Source of the DNA: Domibacillus robiginosus
GTDB taxonomy: Bacteria > Bacillota > Bacilli > Bacillales > Domibacillaceae
Assembly (NCBI RefSeq): GCF_000966195.1
Contig: NZ_LAHL01000007.1
Location: 22,500-86,499 of the forward strand
DNA length: 64,000 nucleotides
Reading direction: 5' to 3'
Every line of letters starts with the position of its first letter. Positions within the stretch are counted from its first letter, which is position 1. The translations under genes were made by a program, and so were the position numbers. Positions 60,514 through 64,000 of the stretch are shown here, piece by piece. Under the pieces are notes generated by a model. The model ran no database searches, was not told the origin of the DNA, and saw only the letters and a program-made list of their open reading frames with translations.

Positions 60514-60858
60514 TTACCATTCTCTCCACTCTTCAGTTATGTCCTCTTCAGATTCTAACCCGGCTAATTTTGCACCCTCCTCAATAAATTCAGCCAATTC
60601 CTCTCTTTCCATCGTTTCAATAAAGTAATCATATTTGTCGTTTAATTCATTTAATCTAATAACAACTTCCTTGACACGTTCCAGTATAGCTTTCTCTGTT
60701 GGCATATCTCCAAGTTCTTTTAAACTGCTGATGTAAAAATCCAGAACTTCATTCGTTGCATTAATATTTTCATCAGTGAAAAGATCGTCGTCTTCATCTA
60801 TTCTTTGTTTCCATTCCAACGTTGGCTTGTTTTGGATAAGTTCTTCAAAAGTCATCAT
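60514..60858 (-). CDS. acidic helical protein, possibly immunity-type
   Basis: A 114-residue strongly acidic protein: a start MTFEELIQNKPTLEWKQR, a helix DMPTEKAILERVKEVVIRLN, and an EFIEEGAKLAGLE...ITEEWREW end. The acidic helical layout and the terminal EWREW are reminiscent of immunity-like DUF5713 proteins, but the match is weak. GGAGG precedes the start codon. A broken small gene follows. Confidence 0.6.
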   Translation of the reverse strand: MMTFEELIQNKPTLEWKQRIDEDDDLFTDENINATNEVLDFYISSLKELGDMPTEKAILERVKEVVIRLNELNDKYDYFIETMEREELAEFIEEGAKLAGLESEEDITEEWREW

Positions 60859-61279
60859 TTCAACCTCCAGGGATAGGTAAGTATCTTTATTAGCTATTTT
60901 ACCGCATTTCCCGTTGAAGTAATTACCCGATTAAACAACACTTATGCCTGCTTAGGCAGTTGACCGAAACTTTCAGTGAATGATAAAAGCGATCTGTACC
61001 CTTTTTATTAGACTCTATTAACGTTAATGGTGATTTTTTGTGAAAAATAGATGATGCGAATATGTAGATAGTAGGTGGTGCACGTGAAACGTCTAACTAT
61101 CAGGCACTGCTGGACGAAGAATTGAATGCAGATCGCAAAGAACATAGGAAAAAGCCGTTCTCCTCACGAGTAAAGAAATATATTCCTTTTATGTTTTGGT
61201 CCTCTTCTAAGAAATAAACAGCATAACGTGCTGCCAAAAGGATGGAAGTCTAATTTGTATGTTTATACATTTTCATATT
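60859..61279. other. intergenic region with a possible short coding stretch
   Basis: A plus-strand frame ending at 61217 reads NYQALLDEELNADRKEHRKK and ends SSRVKKYIPFMFW...SSKK. It has no ATG, GTG or TTG with a ribosome site before it, so it may be a remnant or start at a rare codon. Otherwise nothing is seen before the SigD-type promoter. Confidence 0.35.
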
Positions 61280-61305
61280 TAAATTGTAGGGCAGAAAGCC
61301 GATAT
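61280..61305 (+). promoter_or_regulatory. SigD (flagellar) promoter of the chemoreceptor gene
   Basis: TAAA (61280) and GCCGATAT (61298-61305) are separated by 14 bases, close to the SigD consensus TAAA-N15-GCCGATAA. It lies about 50 bp before the ATG of the receptor. Confidence 0.75.
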
Positions 61306-61355
61306 GATAGAGGTATCCACGTTCTAAAATTCTATATTATTCAGGAGGGTAGAGA

Positions 61356-63041
61356 ATGAAAATAAAAACACGGCTAATTATGACCGTATCCATTCTTATG
61401 GCAGTAATTCTGCTAATAGCGAGCTTTGCTTTTTATATCATTCATACAATGGCAGAAAGAAATAGTTTGCTGCAGGATAAAATGGAGATTCAAAAAACAA
61501 TCATTGGCATTCAATACCGCTTGGCGGGATTATCAAATGATGAAAGAGCTCTTATTATAACAGGCGATAGCCAATTTGCAGAAGGCATGGAAGAAAAAGC
61601 AGCGGATATCCATAAAAAAGTGGAACAAATCAAAAGCCTGACCCACGAAAAGAAATACGAAGAAAGTATCCAGGGAATTGAAGAAAACTTCAATAAAATG
61701 TGGGAAATAAATCAACAGGTGGTCAGTATCTATAAGATAGATCCCAAAGAAGCAAAAAACCTGCATTTTGGCGAGGAAAGGACACTGCGAAAAGAAGTGT
61801 TGGACCCATCGGTAGACGAATTTGTGGAGGCTCTTAACAAAGAGGTATCGAGTATCGAGTCTACCGTTGATCGTGATTCCGATTTTAGTAAAGCCACTCT
61901 TTTTCTTTTATCCCTTGCTGCGTTAGCAGTGGGTATTGTTTTAAGCGCACAACTCTTAAAAGCGATTTTAATCCCTTTAGGGGATGTAAATCATCAATTA
62001 AAAGAAATCGCTTCAGGCGATGCTGATCTAACCAATCAAATAGAAGTGTCGGGCAACAACGAATTCGGCCAGCTGGCCAATTCTTTCAATCGTTTTATGG
62101 AATCTTTGAGAAATATGATCACTCAAATTAGAACATCATCTGAACAAGTGGCCGCGGCTTCTGAAGAATTGTCAGCTGGTGCCGAACAGTCAAAGGATAC
62201 TTCAGAACACATTTCTGCCACCATGCAAGTAATCACACATTGTAACAGTGAGCAAAGCCAGTTGACAGGCAGCAGTCTTAAGGCAGTAACGGATTCGCTT
62301 AACAGCATTCTTTCCGTAACTGCAAATACATCAAAAGTGGCCGAAGTATCATCAAATATGAGAACACAAGCAGAAAGCGGCGCCCATTCCGTAAAAGAAA
62401 TGCTTGAACAAATGCATTCCATTCATCAATCTGTGGATAAGGCGGATAAAGGAGTTCATTCACTGGTCTCAAGTGCTACAACCATCAAGGAGATTTCAAC
62501 CCTTATTACGGATATATCCAGCCAGACAAATTTACTTGCACTAAATGCGGCTATCGAGGCGGCCAGAGCAGGAGAGCACGGCAAAGGATTTGCGATTGTT
62601 GCAGAAGAAGTTAGGAAATTAGCGGACCAAACCAATCAATCTGCAAACGATATTCATGGCCTTGTATCAACGATCCAAAGTGAATCGAATGAGACCGTTT
62701 CTAACATTCAGCTTGTCAGGGAAAATGTGAATGATGGAATTCTTCTTTCTAAAGAAACGGTTATAAACTTTGACGAAATTTTAGCTTTAATCGGGCAGGT
62801 AACCATTCAAATACAAGAAGTAGCAGCCGGGAGCAAGTTTATCACAAATGGATTTGAAGAAGTTCAGAAAACAATAAAAGTTATGGCCCGGGGTGCGCAA
62901 GATATACTAGAAAGTACTGAAACGACAGCAGCAGCTGGTGAGCAGCAGCTGGCCTCTATAGAAGAGATTTCAAATGCGTCCCATTCATTATCTGAATTAG
63001 CTGAAGAATTGCAGGGAATGGCTGCCCGGTTTAAAGTTTAA
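61356..63041 (+). CDS. methyl-accepting chemotaxis protein (4HB sensor)
   Basis: A 561-residue chemoreceptor: first membrane span (about 7-29), an extracellular four-helix-bundle sensor (about 30-180, with CHASE3-like [16 protein letters not shown]), a second span (about 180-203), HAMP (about 205-255) and the signalling coiled coil. The tip has the conserved [20 protein letters not shown] turn and [16 protein letters not shown], so it should bind CheA and CheW. AGGAGGG precedes the ATG. A SigD promoter and a strong terminator show a free-standing motility-regulated unit. Confidence 0.96.
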   Translation: MKIKTRLIMTVSILMAVILLIASFAFYIIHTMAERNSLLQDKMEIQKTIIGIQYRLAGLSNDERALIITGDSQFAEGMEEKAADIHKKVEQIKSLTHEKKYEESIQGIEENFNKMWEINQQVVSIYKIDPKEAKNLHFGEERTLRKEVLDPSVDEFVEALNKEVSSIESTVDRDSDFSKATLFLLSLAALAVGIVLSAQLLKAILIPLGDVNHQLKEIASGDADLTNQIEVSGNNEFGQLANSFNRFMESLRNMITQIRTSSEQVAAASEELSAGAEQSKDTSEHISATMQVITHCNSEQSQLTGSSLKAVTDSLNSILSVTANTSKVAEVSSNMRTQAESGAHSVKEMLEQMHSIHQSVDKADKGVHSLVSSATTIKEISTLITDISSQTNLLALNAAIEAARAGEHGKGFAIVAEEVRKLADQTNQSANDIHGLVSTIQSESNETVSNIQLVRENVNDGILLSKETVINFDEILALIGQVTIQIQEVAAGSKFITNGFEEVQKTIKVMARGAQDILESTETTAAAGEQQLASIEEISNASHSLSELAEELQGMAARFKV

Positions 63042-63083
63042 AAAAAACATGCTCCAAAGGGATACTTAGGAGCATGTTTTTTA
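63042..63083 (+). terminator. strong terminator of the receptor gene
   Basis: AAACATGCTCC pairs with GGAGCATGTTT, followed by T residues. Confidence 0.9.
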
Positions 63084-63269
63084 TATTACCAGTTTGATTT
63101 TTACCTAATGGCGAGTTACTAAGACAGCTTAAAGAACTAATGTTTGAACTGGCCCTTAAAATAAAAAATAAATTACGTTTTGCCGAATATCACATCCATA
63201 TAGTTAGGCAGCCATTGACTAAAGCTGTTGATTAATTTAAATTGCCTGAATGCATGTAATTTATTGTTC

Positions 63270-63731
63270 TCATTCAATAGCAAGGTTACCGACGTATTGA
63301 GCGGTTCCACTATCTGATTCAATATTTATTTCTAATACATAGTCGCCTTTTTCATTTGGAAAAAACATGGTGCGGTTTTTTAATTCTACTTTTTGCTTTT
63401 CATTCTCTTTCCAAACAAAAACAGTCATCTCTTTAAGTTCAAAATCCTCATGGTCAAAGATAATATCTCCATTGTATCCAGAGCCAAGAATCATTTTCTT
63501 TTGTTTTTTTGCAAACAATAAAATGTCTTTCACCTCTTTTTGGTATGGTTTATTTTCTTCCCCAATCCAGTCTACATTTGCTTCTACTATATCTTTCAAT
63601 TCAGCTGAAGCGTTGCCGTTATTGACATACAATTCAATATTAGGTGGAGTGAAATCGTAATTCTCTCCTATACAACCAGATAATAAAAAAATGAAAAATA
63701 CCCAGGCAGACGCCTTGAAAAAACGCCTCAT
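63270..63731 (-). CDS. hypothetical lipoprotein
   Basis: A 153-residue lipoprotein: signal segment with LLSGC (Cys about 20), a DFTPPNIELYVN motif and a soluble domain with KEVKDILLFAKKQKKMILGS and beta strands (KEMTVFVWKENEK). It is on the outer face of the membrane. I chose the ATG at 63731, with GGGAG ten bases upstream, over a GTG three codons earlier. No family is recognised. Confidence 0.7.
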   Translation of the reverse strand: MRRFFKASAWVFFIFLLSGCIGENYDFTPPNIELYVNNGNASAELKDIVEANVDWIGEENKPYQKEVKDILLFAKKQKKMILGSGYNGDIIFDHEDFELKEMTVFVWKENEKQKVELKNRTMFFPNEKGDYVLEINIESDSGTAQYVGNLAIE

Positions 63732-63822
63732 TAAAATCACTCCCTTGCTTCCTTATATTGTATTTAACGTAACATATCTAATTAGTTTTTATATGAATAA
63801 ACAACTCAATAGTTGAACGATC

Positions 63823-63915
63823 CTGTTAAGTAATAGGCTTTTCAATAACTTGTTCAAAAGATGGCTCATCCGAGGATAATATAGATTTTTTGTTTAACTA
63901 ACGGAGCAGTTCAAG
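63823..63915. repeat. dyad-core dispersed repeat
   Basis: An inverted-orientation copy of 56306-56403 (CTGTTAAGTAATAGGC, CCGAGGATAATATAGATTT, GTTTAACTAACGGAGCAGTT). It lies downstream of the last gene of the window. Confidence 0.7.
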
Positions 63916-64000
63916 GGAGGAAAAACATTTATTATAAGTAAAAATTTATCAATTTTAATATTGACTAACAAATCCAATGCAAAAGCATAAAACAATATAG

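Overview
The window looks like chromosome of a spore-forming Bacillaceae (Bacillus in the broad sense). The evidence is strong AAGGAGG-type ribosome binding sites, many TTG starts, a YjcZ-type sporulation protein, YmaF, DUF1540, YoaS-like and MneS-like proteins, an acetate kinase with a CcpA-type cre site, a SigD-type promoter and a tRNA-Arg(CCU). I cannot name the genus from sequence alone. No CRISPR array, rRNA, prophage or complete insertion sequence is visible. This is accessory-rich chromosome with many small transporters, reductases, regulators and lipoproteins, and an unusual number of broken genes.

1-9 kb: the 5' part of a chemotaxis receptor gene, a HAD phosphatase overlapping a PAS-GGDEF diguanylate cyclase, and ackA. 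After ackA come a decayed IS1595-type transposase, an alpha/beta hydrolase, a membrane protein and a degraded second copy of the ackA 3' end, then tRNA-Arg and a roughly 100-bp inverted repeat. 9-24 kb: an SLH-anchored GDSL hydrolase, a Tat-exported PhoX-type protein, a ParB-like protein, a YoaS-like protein, an NTF2-fold gene with ATA where its start should be, and a serine recombinase lacking two catalytic residues. A frameshifted membrane protein, an AbiC-like protein, two spore-type small proteins, an SDR dehydrogenase and a DUF2711-like protein follow.

24-34 kb: a reductase and efflux island. Three aldo/keto reductases, an AraC regulator divergent from one of them, a LysR regulator divergent from an MFS exporter with a perfect palindrome between them, a MerR-type promoter without a nearby merR gene, two immunity-type genes (one frameshifted) and an EamA transporter. 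34-48 kb: lipoproteins, acetyltransferases, a CDF metal exporter, a (DR)10 repeat protein, YmaF, and a three-gene operon of a small acidic membrane protein, an ApbE-type FMN transferase and a ferric-reductase-like heme membrane protein. NmrA, LysE, PhzF and SRPBCC proteins follow.

48-64 kb: a dehydrogenase remnant, an NRAMP-like transporter, an IS3 remnant, a minimal tyrosine recombinase followed by a MEDS-domain protein, several lipoproteins, a PadR-DUF1048 operon, a lipoprotein paralogue killed by one stop codon, a possible immunity-type pair and a second chemotaxis receptor with a SigD promoter.

Two dispersed intergenic repeat families run through the window. One is GC-rich (about 24.7, 32.2, 38.1-38.5 and 46.0-46.2 kb). 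The other has a dyad core of the form TTGAACTAAC...TTAGTTGAA (about 42.4, 43.4, 46.2, 48.3, 51.0, 56.3 and 63.9 kb). At 46 kb a GC-rich copy lies between two identical copies of a terminator hairpin.
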